This document shows, in pieces, positions 25,175 to 35,722 of a stretch of DNA of 64,000 nucleotides. Position 1 is the stretch's first letter. Each line of letters opens with the position of its first letter. Source of the DNA: Natrinema zhouii (GTDB lineage Archaea > Halobacteriota > Halobacteria > Halobacteriales > Natrialbaceae); assembly GCF_013456555.2 (NCBI RefSeq), contig NZ_CP059154.1:682001-746000 (forward strand). Reading direction: 5' to 3'. Below the pieces are notes generated by a model. It saw only the letters and a list, made by a program, of their open reading frames with translations, ran no database searches and was not told the DNA's origin. The translations under genes were made by a program, and so were the position numbers.

Positions 25175-25813
25175 ATGACCTCCAGATTCGATATCCCATC
25201 CCGTACTTCGGATACGCCCTCCAGCGATCCGCAGTCCGACGAGACGGCTGAGCTATCCCCGGACGATATTTTTCATATACTCCAGACGAATCGAAGACGA
25301 GAGGCGATCCGATACCTGCTCGAAAAAGACGAACTCGTCAAAATGCGCGACGTCGCCGAGCACGTCGCAGCGAAGGAACACGAGACGACGGTCACGAAAC
25401 TGACATCTGCGCAACGACAGCGCGTCTACATCCCGCTCTATCAGTCCCATCTTCCAAAACTCGACAAGAAGGGGGTCATCGAGTACAACCAATCCCGCGG
25501 GGTCGTGCGGTCGACCGATCGGCTGGAGATTTTTCGACCGTATCTCGAGGCGTCCGATGACGAGTTCGAGTACTCGGGAACGGATACTACCCAATCGACA
25601 GCGGCCGTTGGTGACGCCACGTATTTCCGGTCGGCTGTCGGCGCGAGCATCGGTCTCTTGATCGTTTCCGCGACGGGCATACTCTCGATCCCCGGGTCTG
25701 CCCTTGGAGCGATCATCACGTTCCTGTTCGTACTGGCGATGGTTGCTACGAACCGCAGTGATTCACAGCTTCGAAGCGGTCCACTCCCCCGCAGTGGAGA
25801 CGATTCTCGGTAG
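25175..25813 (+). CDS. Winged-helix membrane-associated regulator (DUF7344-like)
   Basis: This 212-residue protein has a winged-helix N-terminal domain: FHILQTNRRREAIRYLLE, then QRQRVYIPLYQSHLPKLDKK, the family's signature helix, and VIEYNQSRGVV as wing. After residue 145 come two hydrophobic segments. It is the first of three paralogues in this window (others at 34127 and 38048). The targets are unknown. Confidence 0.85.
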   Translation: MTSRFDIPSRTSDTPSSDPQSDETAELSPDDIFHILQTNRRREAIRYLLEKDELVKMRDVAEHVAAKEHETTVTKLTSAQRQRVYIPLYQSHLPKLDKKGVIEYNQSRGVVRSTDRLEIFRPYLEASDDEFEYSGTDTTQSTAAVGDATYFRSAVGASIGLLIVSATGILSIPGSALGAIITFLFVLAMVATNRSDSQLRSGPLPRSGDDSR

Positions 25814-26040
25814 TGCGAGAGCCGGCGTCTCGAATAACGATTGGTGCGAGAATTCCGGTTGCGTGTCGAACGCCCTCAGGTGCGGTTGCAGTCGAGACCA
25901 CGTTGGCCCGACTGGACGACCAACGGTCGGGAGCGAGTGTTGTGAACCTCTCGAGTTACTTTTGCCCTGAATCGCACGGAAGATCGAACGAATCCAGCGC
26001 TTCGAGACGTTTACGTATCAGCCGTTCCGACGTGGTGGCA

Positions 26041-27111
26041 ATGACGCTGTACTCGCGGGTTCGCCCCCTCGCGTTCACGCTGCCGGCCGAGACGGCTCAC
26101 GATCTCGGCAAACGGACGCTCCGGGCGGCCCAATCGACGTGGCCGACGCGGGCGGCGCTGTCGGCGGCCTACCGGTACGAGCATCCCGCCCTTGAGGTCG
26201 AGCTGTTCGACGCGACGTTTCCGAATCCGGTCGGTGTCGCCGCCGGCTTCGACAAGAACGCCGAAGTGACCCACGCGCTCGAGGCGTTAGGCTTCGGTTT
26301 CGTCGAAATCGGAACCGTCACGCCCTATCCGCAGGCGGGCAACGACCGCCCGCGACTCTTCCGCCTGCGCGAGGACGAGGCGATGGTCAACCGAATGGGA
26401 TTCAACGGGCAGGGAATGGAACGGGTCAAATCGCGACTCGAGACCGACGGCACCCCGAAAATCCCGCTCGGCGTCAACGTCGGCAAGATGAACTCCTCGA
26501 CCGAGCGCGAGGCGATCGAGGACTACCGACGCGTCTTCGACCGGCTCTCGTCGTTCGCCGACTACGTCGTCGTCAACGTCTCCTGTCCGAACACGCCCGA
26601 CGAGTTCGACGAAGGCTCGCCCGAGCACCTCCGGGAGATCTTCGAGACGCTCGAGGCCGAAAACGATCGGGACGTCCCGATCCTGGTGAAGATCGGGCCC
26701 GACGAACCCGAGGAGTCGGTGTTTGATCTCGTCGACATCGTCCGCGAGTTCGATCTCGACGGAGTCGTCGCGACGAACACGTCGACGAGCCGCGAGGGCC
26801 TCGAGTCACCGCGTCAGGAGGAGTGGGGCGGGCTCAGCGGGAAGCCGATGGCGGATCGCTCGACGGCAGTCATCCGCTCGCTCGCGGAGTACACGGATGG
26901 CGACCTGCCGATCATCGGTGTCGGCGGCGTCGATTCGGCGGAGAACGCCTACGAAAAGATCAGGGCCGGCGCATCGCTCGTCCAGTTGTACACCGGCTTC
27001 GTCTACGAAGGGCCGTCGACGGCCAAGCGGATCAACCGAGGCCTGGTCGAACTGCTCGAGCGCGACGGGTTCTCGTCGGTCGAAGCGGCGGTCGGTGCGG
27101 ATCTCGAGTAG
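26041..27111 (+). CDS. pyrD: Quinone-dependent dihydroorotate dehydrogenase
   Basis: This 356-residue enzyme oxidises dihydroorotate to orotate in pyrimidine synthesis. It is the class 2 type: an N-terminal helical extension (1-45) for membrane association, then the FMN barrel with GVAAGFDKNAEV, NRMGFNGQGM and the catalytic Ser in NVSCPNTPDEFDEGS. The phosphate-binding end has IIGVGGVDSAENAYEKIRAG and LYTGFVYEGP. ATG at 26041 gives the normal class 2 length. The gene for another step, dihydroorotase, is close by on the other strand. Confidence 0.95.
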   Translation: MTLYSRVRPLAFTLPAETAHDLGKRTLRAAQSTWPTRAALSAAYRYEHPALEVELFDATFPNPVGVAAGFDKNAEVTHALEALGFGFVEIGTVTPYPQAGNDRPRLFRLREDEAMVNRMGFNGQGMERVKSRLETDGTPKIPLGVNVGKMNSSTEREAIEDYRRVFDRLSSFADYVVVNVSCPNTPDEFDEGSPEHLREIFETLEAENDRDVPILVKIGPDEPEESVFDLVDIVREFDLDGVVATNTSTSREGLESPRQEEWGGLSGKPMADRSTAVIRSLAEYTDGDLPIIGVGGVDSAENAYEKIRAGASLVQLYTGFVYEGPSTAKRINRGLVELLERDGFSSVEAAVGADLE

Positions 27112-27126
27112 GGAGTCAACGATCTC

Positions 27127-27357
27127 CTAATCGGCCGGCTCGAGATCGTCGATCGCGTCGCCGAGTCCGTGAAGTTCCGCCGGGCCGACGGCCCCGTCGG
27201 CACGCTCCTCACGGATCTCTTTCGTCGTCGACGCTTCTTCCTGTGGTTCGACCACGGGATCGGTTTCGCCGTCAGTGACGGAGAGATACACCGCTCGAAG
27301 CCGTTCCGTCCTGTCCATCTCGCGGCCATCGTCGCCATCGGAGTCTGAATCAGTCAT
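27127..27357 (-). CDS. Small acidic conserved-type protein, unknown
   Basis: This 76-residue, highly acidic protein (MTDSDSDGDDGREMDRTERL at the start) has a helical centre and a C-terminal stretch AELHGLGDAIDDLEPAD. It has no transmembrane segment and no Cys motif. It lies convergent to pyrD with a 15-bp gap. It is probably expressed, since codon use is haloarchaeal and an ATG lies at the expected place, but its function is unknown. Confidence 0.6.
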   Translation of the reverse strand: MTDSDSDGDDGREMDRTERLRAVYLSVTDGETDPVVEPQEEASTTKEIREERADGAVGPAELHGLGDAIDDLEPAD

Positions 27358-27567
27358 GGCTCGCAGTTCGTATTGATCTAATCGAACGGGTGACGAATAT
27401 AAACCGACTACCGCTTTCACGAACTGAAAACAGTCGCCGAAAACGATACTCGGTCCCACTTCGACCGAGACACCGCCTCGATGGTGAACGATCGTTCCTG
27501 TGTGGGGGTGCACTGACCCACCATCGAGTCGATGTCCCGTCGCCGATGTCCGCTACCCCAACGTCCA

Positions 27568-28935
<1,368 letters not shown>

Positions 28936-29217
28936 TGCCCTGGAGTTGCCGAGGACCGCGCATATAGCTTCCCCAACTGGCTCGCGCTCCCATCGGCTCG
29001 AAAGCGGAACGTGTCGACGAGCGTCGCTGGTAAAGAAGATATTCCCCGCCCATCCAACCGCCAGCGGTGACCTCCGTTGTCGGTCGACCGAACAGTAGTG
29101 AGGAAACCGATATCGAATGCGTCGGCGGTGTAAGCACTGCCTTACGCCGGATCGGGCACCGAAAGCGCGGGGGTACGAATCGAATACTAAACAGCGAGGT
29201 GGTGATACCACCGGGAA

Positions 29218-30207
29218 ATGGACTCGCCAGCGATTCGCGACAGCACGGTGCTCGTGACCGGCGGCGCGGGCTTTATCGGTAGCCACCTCGTCGAGGCGCT
29301 GACCCCCCACAACGAGGTCAGAGTCCTCGACGACTTCACGACCGGCGACCGAACCTACCTCCCCGACGACGTGACGGTGATCGAGGGCGACGTTCGCGAC
29401 CCGATCGCGCTCCAGCGAGCCGCGCGCGGCGTCGACGTGATCTTCCACCACGCCGCACTCGTCAGCGTTACACAGAGTATTAACGAACCCCGACAGAGCA
29501 ATCGCACGAACCTCGAGGCGAGCCTGCTGGTCCTCGAGCAGGCCCGCCAGGAGGATGCCCGGGTCGTCGTCGCCTCGAGTGCGGCGGTCTACGGCCATCC
29601 GGAAGAGCTCCCGATCACCGAAACGGCACCCACGAATCCGACTTCGCCCTACGGCGTTCAGAAACTCGCGCTCGACCAGTACATCCGTCTTTACGAGGAA
29701 CTGTACGATCTGCCAACCGTCGCACTGCGCTATTTCAACGTCTACGGCCCGCGCCAGCAGGGCCCCTATAGCGGGGTTATTTCGACGTTTCTCGAGCAGG
29801 CGCGGGCGGGCGAGCCGATCACGATCGAGGGGGACGGCCAGCAAAGTCGGGATTTCGTCCACGTCAGCGACGTGGTTCGGGCGAACCTTCGGGCGGCGAC
29901 GACCGACGCGGTCGGCGAGGCGTACAACGTCGGAACGGGCCACCGAACGACGATCCTGGAGCTCGCTGAAACCGTTCGAGCAGCGACCGGATCGACGTCG
30001 CCGATCGTCCACCGCGACTCTCGGTCCGGCGATATCAGACACAGTGGCGCGGACACGTCGAAGGCGACGCGCGAGCTCGGATTCGACGCTCGAGTCAGCC
30101 TCGAGTCGGGGCTCCGATCGCTCGTGGCTGAGAGCCGGCGGGACCCTCTCGAGGAGGACGACGGTGCGCTACTGGAATCGAACCGAGAGAGCAGTTCGTA
30201 CAATTGA
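29218..30207 (+). CDS. NAD-dependent epimerase (UDP-sugar epimerase-like)
   Basis: This extended SDR has 329 residues. NAD loop TGGAGFIGSH is at 14-23, HHAALVSV in the middle, the active site has Ser in SSAAVYG and YGVQK (Tyr/Lys), and RYFNVYGPRQ is the usual substrate-binding stretch. It resembles GalE/WbpP-type UDP-glucose/GlcNAc 4-epimerases. The C-terminal 25 residues are an acidic extension. Transcribed alone, it may supply sugar nucleotides to the glycan locus to the right. Confidence 0.9.
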   Translation: MDSPAIRDSTVLVTGGAGFIGSHLVEALTPHNEVRVLDDFTTGDRTYLPDDVTVIEGDVRDPIALQRAARGVDVIFHHAALVSVTQSINEPRQSNRTNLEASLLVLEQARQEDARVVVASSAAVYGHPEELPITETAPTNPTSPYGVQKLALDQYIRLYEELYDLPTVALRYFNVYGPRQQGPYSGVISTFLEQARAGEPITIEGDGQQSRDFVHVSDVVRANLRAATTDAVGEAYNVGTGHRTTILELAETVRAATGSTSPIVHRDSRSGDIRHSGADTSKATRELGFDARVSLESGLRSLVAESRRDPLEEDDGALLESNRESSSYN

Positions 30208-30671
30208 TCCGGACCAAAGCAGCCGATGTCACGCTCCGACTCGATAGCATCACCGTCGGGAACCGCCAAATCGGTGCGAATTCGGCCCGAGCGCCGTCGA
30301 GACGAGGACTCCACGCGATCGTGTTCGACTCGCTGAGAGTCATTCCAACGGTTTTTTACTCCGTGAATCCGGAACGAATCCGTTCTAACCGATCGAAACG
30401 TCCGGTCGAGTTTATTCGGTCCGTCGAACAAAGACCGGTGATACCATGACTGACGAGTGTTTGTCCACAGTGGTCACGGACCAGGTCGGCACGCGTTTGC
30501 CATCACTCGGGAGTGGCCGGCCAGAGAGACCACCGCGGAATCCGTCCGATACTGACCGTTCGGAATCGGTCGATCGAGCGGAATTCGCGATCTGGGAGAG
30601 ATATCGATAAAATACTAACAGCACATGGACTATAAAAAACCATTTGTAGAACGGTCACGACGGTACAGGAC
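30208..30671. other. Intergenic stretch with promoter at right end
   Basis: No gene is convincing. A T-run at 30352-30357 may end the epimerase transcript. TATAAAAAA at 30631-30639 is a strong TATA-like box facing right, 33 bp before a mini-ORF at 30672. Confidence 0.5.
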
Positions 30672-30707
30672 ATGAACAACGCGAACACGGGTTTCCCAGA
30701 GCCATGA
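30672..30707 (+). CDS. Possible 11-codon leader ORF before the regulator
   Basis: ATG AAC AAC begins an 11-residue frame whose TGA overlaps the ATG of the next gene (ATGA at 30704-30707). The TATA box at 30631 would place the transcript start about 10 bases before it. It may couple or modulate translation of the regulator, or be chance. Confidence 0.35.
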   Translation: MNNANTGFPEP

Positions 30708-31204
30708 GCATCTATCGACGAGTTCCCACGCCCTTCCTCACGTCCGGTTCGGCGACCAGTGGAGCGATCGCGTCGGGGGTAGTTACGGGGTCTCGACCCG
30801 GATTCGCCTCGTGGCCGGTCCGACCGCTCCAACTCGAGGGAAGTGCCCACATTGCGGCGCTTGCCGGGATGATCGCGCTCGCGCTTCTCGGGGGAATACT
30901 CGTCGCTCGCAATCGATACGAGGAGCCAACCTCGCTTTCGTCCGGTCCGGAGGCGTCCCACGAGGAGTTCGTGACCGATCGGGATCGCGTCCGGCAACTC
31001 CTCCAGGAAAACGGCGGACGGATGAAACAGTCGAACATCGTCGACTCCGTCGATTGGTCGAAAGCGAAGGTCAGCCGGCTACTCGCCGACCTCGAGGAGG
31101 ACGAACAGATTACGAAACTGCGTCTCGGGCGGGAGAACCTGGTCTGTCTGCCGGGTCACGAACCGACGGCGTCGAAGTCGCCCGAACAGGCAAACGACGA
31201 CTAG
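30704..31204 (+). CDS. Membrane-anchored winged-helix regulator
   Basis: This 166-residue protein has one transmembrane helix (about 48-68, AALAGMIALALLGGILVA) after a short outer segment, then a cytoplasmic winged helix: RVRQLLQENGGRMKQSNIVD, VDWSKAKVSRLLADLEEDEQ, and a wing with ITKLRLGRENLV. This layout is common among haloarchaeal membrane-bound HTH proteins. The ligand and targets are unknown. Next to it lies a secreted repeat protein, a possible target. Confidence 0.85.
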   Translation: MSIYRRVPTPFLTSGSATSGAIASGVVTGSRPGFASWPVRPLQLEGSAHIAALAGMIALALLGGILVARNRYEEPTSLSSGPEASHEEFVTDRDRVRQLLQENGGRMKQSNIVDSVDWSKAKVSRLLADLEEDEQITKLRLGRENLVCLPGHEPTASKSPEQANDD

Positions 31205-31447
31205 CCTCTCGTCTCTCCCGGGCCGATAGCGAGTGGCGAGAGCCCAGTGTCGCGAGTCGATCCGTCCCAGTCGGTGCCGATAGAAGCGAGACTGACAGGA
31301 GGCAGTTCCTATCAGCAATCGTTGTTTTCCGCGAACGAACCCGCCACTGAACGCCACTGCTGAGCCGTAGTATTCGGTTTCTCGGCGTAATGATTCTGCC
31401 AGTTTATCCGCCGAAGGAACGACGAAACTGGTGCCTTCAGGGCAACC

Positions 31448-33859
31448 ATGAACGCACGCAATCAGTTACTCGTCGTACTTACCGCGCTGATGCTCGTTTG
31501 CTCGAGCGGGGCGATGGTCACAGCCGCAACAACCGGTGAGACCGTCGAGCAGGGCAGCGAGGCCAGCGAGGACGAGTACGACTCAGCGAACGATTCAACG
31601 AACGAAACGACAACTGAAGCGGTGAACGAGACGGACGATGTCCCAACGGGGATCGATGAGAACGAAACGGCAGCCGACGACGGAACTGAATTCGACAACG
31701 AAACCGCGGATGCGGACAACGAGTCACAGCCCGCGTACGTGACGTTCGAAGAACAGACGACCGATGGCGAGACGGTCGTCGTCGAAAACGTCACGCTGGC
31801 GAACCCCGGTTTCGTGACGATCCACGATAGCAGCCTCCTCGTGGGCGAGGTCTTCGATAGCGTCATTGGTACCTCGGAATACCTCGAGGCCGGCACGCAC
31901 GAACAGGTCGAAGTCTCCCTCAACGAGTCGCTCGAGGAGGACGAGACCCTGACTGCGATGCCCCATCGCGATACGAACGACAACCAGACGTACGATTTCG
32001 TCGAATCGGAGGGGCAGTCTGACGGTCCCTTCCTCACGGCCGACGACGAGCCGGTGACCGACGGAGCAGTGGTCACCGTCGAGGAGGCGGTCGATGAGGG
32101 GGCAGTCGAGGATAACGAGACCAGCGAGGACGTTGAGCAGCCCGACGACAACGTCAGTGACGAAGAACCGATTGACGAGGAACCGACCGATAACATCACC
32201 GACGAACCGGTTGACGACAACGAAACCGATGATGACCTCGTCGACGACAACGAGACTGATGAGCTAGCTGACGACACCGAAACTGACGACGGTCTCGTCG
32301 ATGAGAATGAAACCGACGAAGACGGGCTAGCTGACGACGACAATGAGACCGACGACGGCCTCGTCGACGACAACGAGACTGACGAGGACGGGCTAGCTGA
32401 CGACGACGAAACCGATGACGGTCTCGTCGACGACAATGAAACCGACGACGGCCTCGTCGATGACAACGAGACTGACGAGGGCGAGTTAGCCGACGAAGAG
32501 CCAGTCGACGAGATGCCGATGGAGGAGATGCCGGTCGACGGTGACGGACAGCCGATCTTCGTCACCGTCGAGAATCCCACCATCGAGAACCTGAATGTCG
32601 AGAACGTATCCGTTTACGTGCTCGTCATCGGTGAAGATGTCGAGGCCGACGAAATCACGGACGAGATGGATAACGTCACCGATGGTGAGATGCCAGTCGA
32701 TGCCAACGTCACCGAAGACGACGAGGTTGACGACAACATCACTGAGGACGACGAGACTGACGATAATATCACGCCGATCGACGAGATGCCGATCGACAAC
32801 GAAACGGAGGATAACATCACCGAGGACGACGAAACCGACGATAACCTTACTGAGGACGACGAAACCGACGATAACCTCACGCCGATTGACGACGACGAAA
32901 CTGAGGACAACGTCACCGAAGACGACGAGACTGACGATAACCTCACACCGGTTGACGACGAAACTGAGGATAACATCACCGAGGATAACGAGACCGACGA
33001 TAACATCACGCCAATCGACGAAGAGCCGGTCGACAACGAAACGGAGGATAACGTCACCGAGGACGACGAGACCGACGATAACCTCACGCCGATCGACGAC
33101 GAAACGGAGGATAACATCACCGAGGACAACGAGACTGACGAAGACGGGCTAGCTGACGACGACAATGAAACCGATGACGGCCTCGTTGATGAGAATGAAA
33201 CCGACGAAGACGGGCTAGCTGATGACAATGAAACCGACGACGGCCTCGTCGACGACAACGAGACTGACGAGGACGGGCTAGCTGACGACAATGAAACCGA
33301 CGACGGCCTCGTCGACGACAACGAGACTGACGAGGACGGGCTAGCTGACGACAATGAAACCGACGACGGCCTCGTCGACGACAACGAGACTGACGAGGAG
33401 CCAGCCGGCGAGATGCCGATGGAGGAGCTACCGGTCGATGGTGACGGACAGCCGATCTTCGTCACCGTCGAGAATCCCACCATCGAGAACCTGAACATCG
33501 AGAACGTGTCCGTTTACGTGTTCGTCATCGGTGAAGGTGTCGACACCGACGAGATCACAGACGAGATGGACAACGTCACCGATGGTGAGATGCCTGTCGA
33601 CGACAACGTCACCGAAGACGACGAGATTGACGACAACATCACTGAGGACGACGAGACTGACGATAACATCACGCCAATCGACGAAGAGCCAGTCGACAAC
33701 GAAACGGAGGATAACGTCACCGAGGATGACGAGACCGACGAGTCCGACACCGAAGACACCGGATTGGACAACGAAACGAACGATACCGGGATCAACGAGA
33801 CCGAAGACGGTCTCAACGATACCGGTGAGAACACTACCGACGGCGTGACGGCCGACTAA
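31448..33859 (+). CDS. Secreted acidic repeat protein rich in N-glycosylation sequons
   Basis: This 803-residue protein has an N-terminal signal peptide (1-27) and one folded domain at about 95-220 (a DUF7282-like beta domain, FVTIHDSSLLVGEVF...). The rest is almost wholly Asp, Glu, Asn and Thr repeats. The NET triplet, a glycosylation sequon, recurs several dozen times. One unit, DDGLVDDNETDEDGLADDNE plus T, is exactly 21 residues and repeated in tandem. A conserved block (GQPIFVTVENPTIENLN...) appears twice, 300 residues apart. No C-terminal anchor motif or transmembrane segment is visible, so it is probably released or loosely surface-bound. It is a likely acceptor for the N-glycan machinery. 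Confidence 0.8.
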   Translation: MNARNQLLVVLTALMLVCSSGAMVTAATTGETVEQGSEASEDEYDSANDSTNETTTEAVNETDDVPTGIDENETAADDGTEFDNETADADNESQPAYVTFEEQTTDGETVVVENVTLANPGFVTIHDSSLLVGEVFDSVIGTSEYLEAGTHEQVEVSLNESLEEDETLTAMPHRDTNDNQTYDFVESEGQSDGPFLTADDEPVTDGAVVTVEEAVDEGAVEDNETSEDVEQPDDNVSDEEPIDEEPTDNITDEPVDDNETDDDLVDDNETDELADDTETDDGLVDENETDEDGLADDDNETDDGLVDDNETDEDGLADDDETDDGLVDDNETDDGLVDDNETDEGELADEEPVDEMPMEEMPVDGDGQPIFVTVENPTIENLNVENVSVYVLVIGEDVEADEITDEMDNVTDGEMPVDANVTEDDEVDDNITEDDETDDNITPIDEMPIDNETEDNITEDDETDDNLTEDDETDDNLTPIDDDETEDNVTEDDETDDNLTPVDDETEDNITEDNETDDNITPIDEEPVDNETEDNVTEDDETDDNLTPIDDETEDNITEDNETDEDGLADDDNETDDGLVDENETDEDGLADDNETDDGLVDDNETDEDGLADDNETDDGLVDDNETDEDGLADDNETDDGLVDDNETDEEPAGEMPMEELPVDGDGQPIFVTVENPTIENLNIENVSVYVFVIGEGVDTDEITDEMDNVTDGEMPVDDNVTEDDEIDDNITEDDETDDNITPIDEEPVDNETEDNVTEDDETDESDTEDTGLDNETNDTGINETEDGLNDTGENTTDGVTAD
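32534..33600 (+). repeat. Two copies of a ~170-bp block exactly 900 bp apart
   Basis: The segment starting at 32534 (coding GQPIFVTVENPTIENLN) is repeated from 33434 with few differences, mostly silent. The offset of exactly 900 bp and the kept reading frame suggest an internal duplication including the repeats between. Confidence 0.8.
33175..33396 (+). repeat. 63-bp tandem repeats
   Basis: CGGCCTCGTCGACG recurs at 33241, 33304 and 33367, spaced exactly 63 bp, and the intervening bases are nearly identical. Each unit codes for 21 residues with two NET sequons. Recent unequal exchange is the likely origin. Confidence 0.85.
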
Positions 33860-34126
33860 CTCGAACCAGCGGTCTGGTTCGGTAGCCGACGGCCGACCGA
33901 TCCAACGGACGGCGCATCTTTTCTCGCCGCCGTTGCGAGCGTTGCGACGGTATTCTTTCGTCTGCCCGGTGAACGACCCATTAGATTCACAGTTACTAGG
34001 CCGTGGTGATCGCGCTGTGACAAACACGTCACATTCGAGTCGATCGACGTGACGGTGCAGACGAAAAGCGAATCGGGGCTAGCGGCCGGTGTCTGTCGGA
34101 CGCGAACTGACCCGACCGTACTCCGT

Positions 34127-34630
34127 TTAGCCGAGCAGTTGGTAGAGACTGCTCGCCGCGACGGCGAGAAACAGCAGGACACTCGAGAGCACCGGATCGA
34201 TGCTCGAGACCACCGGTAGCCCGAGGCCGGCGAGCGCGATGATCGCGAGCCCGAGAAGACAGATTCCGAGGTGAAGCCACAAGACGCGCGAGTGGTCGTC
34301 GTTGTGGCCGTCGACGTACTGGAGAACCTCGTCGAAGTGACGGCCGGGCTGGATCGTCTTCGCGTCCGAGTCGTACTCGATCACGGCGTCTTCCTCGAGC
34401 TGGGGGAGATGCGTCTGTTGCAGGGAGACGTAGACGCTCTTGTAGAGGTTGTTCGGAACGGGCGTCGTATCGGTTTCAGTCGAAGCGATCTCGGTCGCGA
34501 CGTCGGAAACGTCGATCTGTCCGCCGTCCTCCGCGAGTAGTTGAACGATAGCCCGTCGTCTATCGTTACCGAGGATGTGAAACACCTCACTCTCCTCGAG
34601 TGGCTCAGTTCTGTTCGTTTGAACTGACAT
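34127..34630 (-). CDS. Winged-helix membrane-associated regulator (DUF7344-like), second paralogue
   Basis: This 167-residue protein has EVFHILGNDRRRAIVQLLAE, then SVYVSLQQTHLPQLEEDAVI, matching the paralogues at 25175 and 38048. It ends in two hydrophobic segments (LWLHLGICLLGLAIIAL and VLSSVLLFLAVAASS). ATG at 34630 is chosen since the upstream extension has no homology. The function is probably transcriptional, with the membrane part as sensor or anchor. Confidence 0.85.
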   Translation of the reverse strand: MSVQTNRTEPLEESEVFHILGNDRRRAIVQLLAEDGGQIDVSDVATEIASTETDTTPVPNNLYKSVYVSLQQTHLPQLEEDAVIEYDSDAKTIQPGRHFDEVLQYVDGHNDDHSRVLWLHLGICLLGLAIIALAGLGLPVVSSIDPVLSSVLLFLAVAASSLYQLLG

Positions 34631-34974
34631 CGATCGGAGAGAAAGGGCAAGGGTATTCGAACGACAGTCCACCACCAGTGACCATGTATCCCCACTTCAC
34701 CCACCACTAACTTTAACTTTTGCAGGTTACGCTATCGACCGATTCACACCGCGAGATCCGGTTGCGTGTGACGCGTAGTAAGGAAGGGGTACAGTCACGC
34801 AAGCGACCGGTTCCGCACCTCGGCCCTCTCTTCGAAAAGAGTGAGAATCGGAAACGGGTGCGGCGATGCGAAACGTTCGTGAGAGCCGATGAACGTATCG
34901 CTCATCCGAACCGAGAGCAGAAGGGGAGAAAAAGGACTGGGAATGAGACGACACTCCCAGCGCTCCGGCGGCGA
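34631..34974. other. Intergenic stretch, no gene seen
   Basis: Apart from a small hairpin near 34833 (CTCT...AGAG), nothing is recognisable. It separates two leftward genes. Confidence 0.4.
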
Positions 34975-35136
34975 TCAGTCGCCAGGGAGATGACCACCGG
35001 ATTGCATCTCTCGATAGGTCGTACAGGATGGACAGCCGTGGACGATGTCACCGTTGTCACCGAAGACGCGCGCGAACTGTTGGGTTACGTGCGTCCCGCA
35101 GTTTTGACATCGAGCGCCGGCTGTCGACGATTCCAT
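34975..35136 (-). CDS. Small zinc-binding protein (DUF7563-like)
   Basis: This 53-residue protein (start 35136; 35166 is also possible) has two Cys pairs, CQNC and CPSC, framing THVTQQFARVFGDNGD. Haloarchaea carry many such one-zinc micro-proteins (I recall the DUF7563 family, with CQNCG...ARVF...CPNC). The function is unknown, perhaps DNA or protein binding. Confidence 0.75.
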   Translation of the reverse strand: MESSTAGARCQNCGTHVTQQFARVFGDNGDIVHGCPSCTTYREMQSGGHLPGD

Positions 35137-35355
35137 GGGCTTCCAGTTGTGTTGTGTGGAGTTCATGGGTTGTGGGGGTGTGTACTCGGACGAGTACGAT
35201 CGGGGCGCTGCCAACCGGATGAACCGTCCGTCGGATCGATCCGGATGCGACACCGCCGAGCTGCCGCGATACCCGTCCGGGCATCATCGTATCGAGGGGA
35301 GCAAACGCGAATAAAGGAGGTTGACCGTTCACCCGGAGAGCCGGTCTGAGAACCT

Positions 35356-35372
35356 GGAAACAACCTGTTTCC
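35356..35372. promoter_or_regulatory. Palindrome GGAAACA-ACC-TGTTTCC
   Basis: This has perfect 7-bp arms and a 3-bp spacer. A second copy of its core is at 35497-35511 with the same spacer length, so it is likely an operator of the nearby winged-helix regulator at 35723 or of another protein. Confidence 0.5.
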
Positions 35373-35496
35373 GGCCGGATTGGGCGTACAGAAGCGCCGA
35401 AACAGCTGTGTAGTCACTCACACACCGATCGACCTCAACCCGAATTTAGCCGCATTCGGCGGTCAAACCGGTTGTTTAGCTACGTATTGAATCAAC

Positions 35497-35511
35497 GAAA
35501 CATATTGTTTC
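35497..35511. promoter_or_regulatory. Palindrome GAAACA-TAT-TGTTTC
   Basis: This has perfect 6-bp arms and a 3-bp spacer, 141 bp right of the first copy. Both are in the same intergenic region. Confidence 0.5.
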
Positions 35512-35722
35512 CGATCCGAAATACAATCTTACGTTGCGGAACGAAGTGGCGGCAGAGAATAAGGTACATCGTTATAAAATACCACTATCGCTTACCGATT
35601 TTTGTGCCGGAATATAATGGTGGTACCTCCGACAGTGGTGGTCCAGCGACGTCCTCTCTCGAATCGTCACCTCTCACACAGAGCGAACGGACCCTGCCCG
35701 TCCTGAACGGGTGACTACGACT

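Larger units (their letters stand above)
35137..35722. other. 586-bp intergenic region with two matching palindromes
   Basis: It lies between the leftward zinc protein and the rightward regulator. It is unusually AT-rich at 35460-35630 and holds two copies of GAAACA-N3-TGTTTC, listed separately. No ORF is convincing. The left part (35170-35340) could be a transcribed leader. Confidence 0.5.

Noticed and set aside
30170-30195. tRNA-like GGAATCGAACC sequence.
   Set aside because: It is inside the epimerase C-terminal coding region and no cloverleaf arms can be drawn around it.
31462-33498. Long serine-rich antisense frames opposite the acidic repeat gene.
   Set aside because: The complement of Asp/Glu/Asn codons gives Ser/Val-rich text; the plus strand has signal peptide, start and repeat logic.
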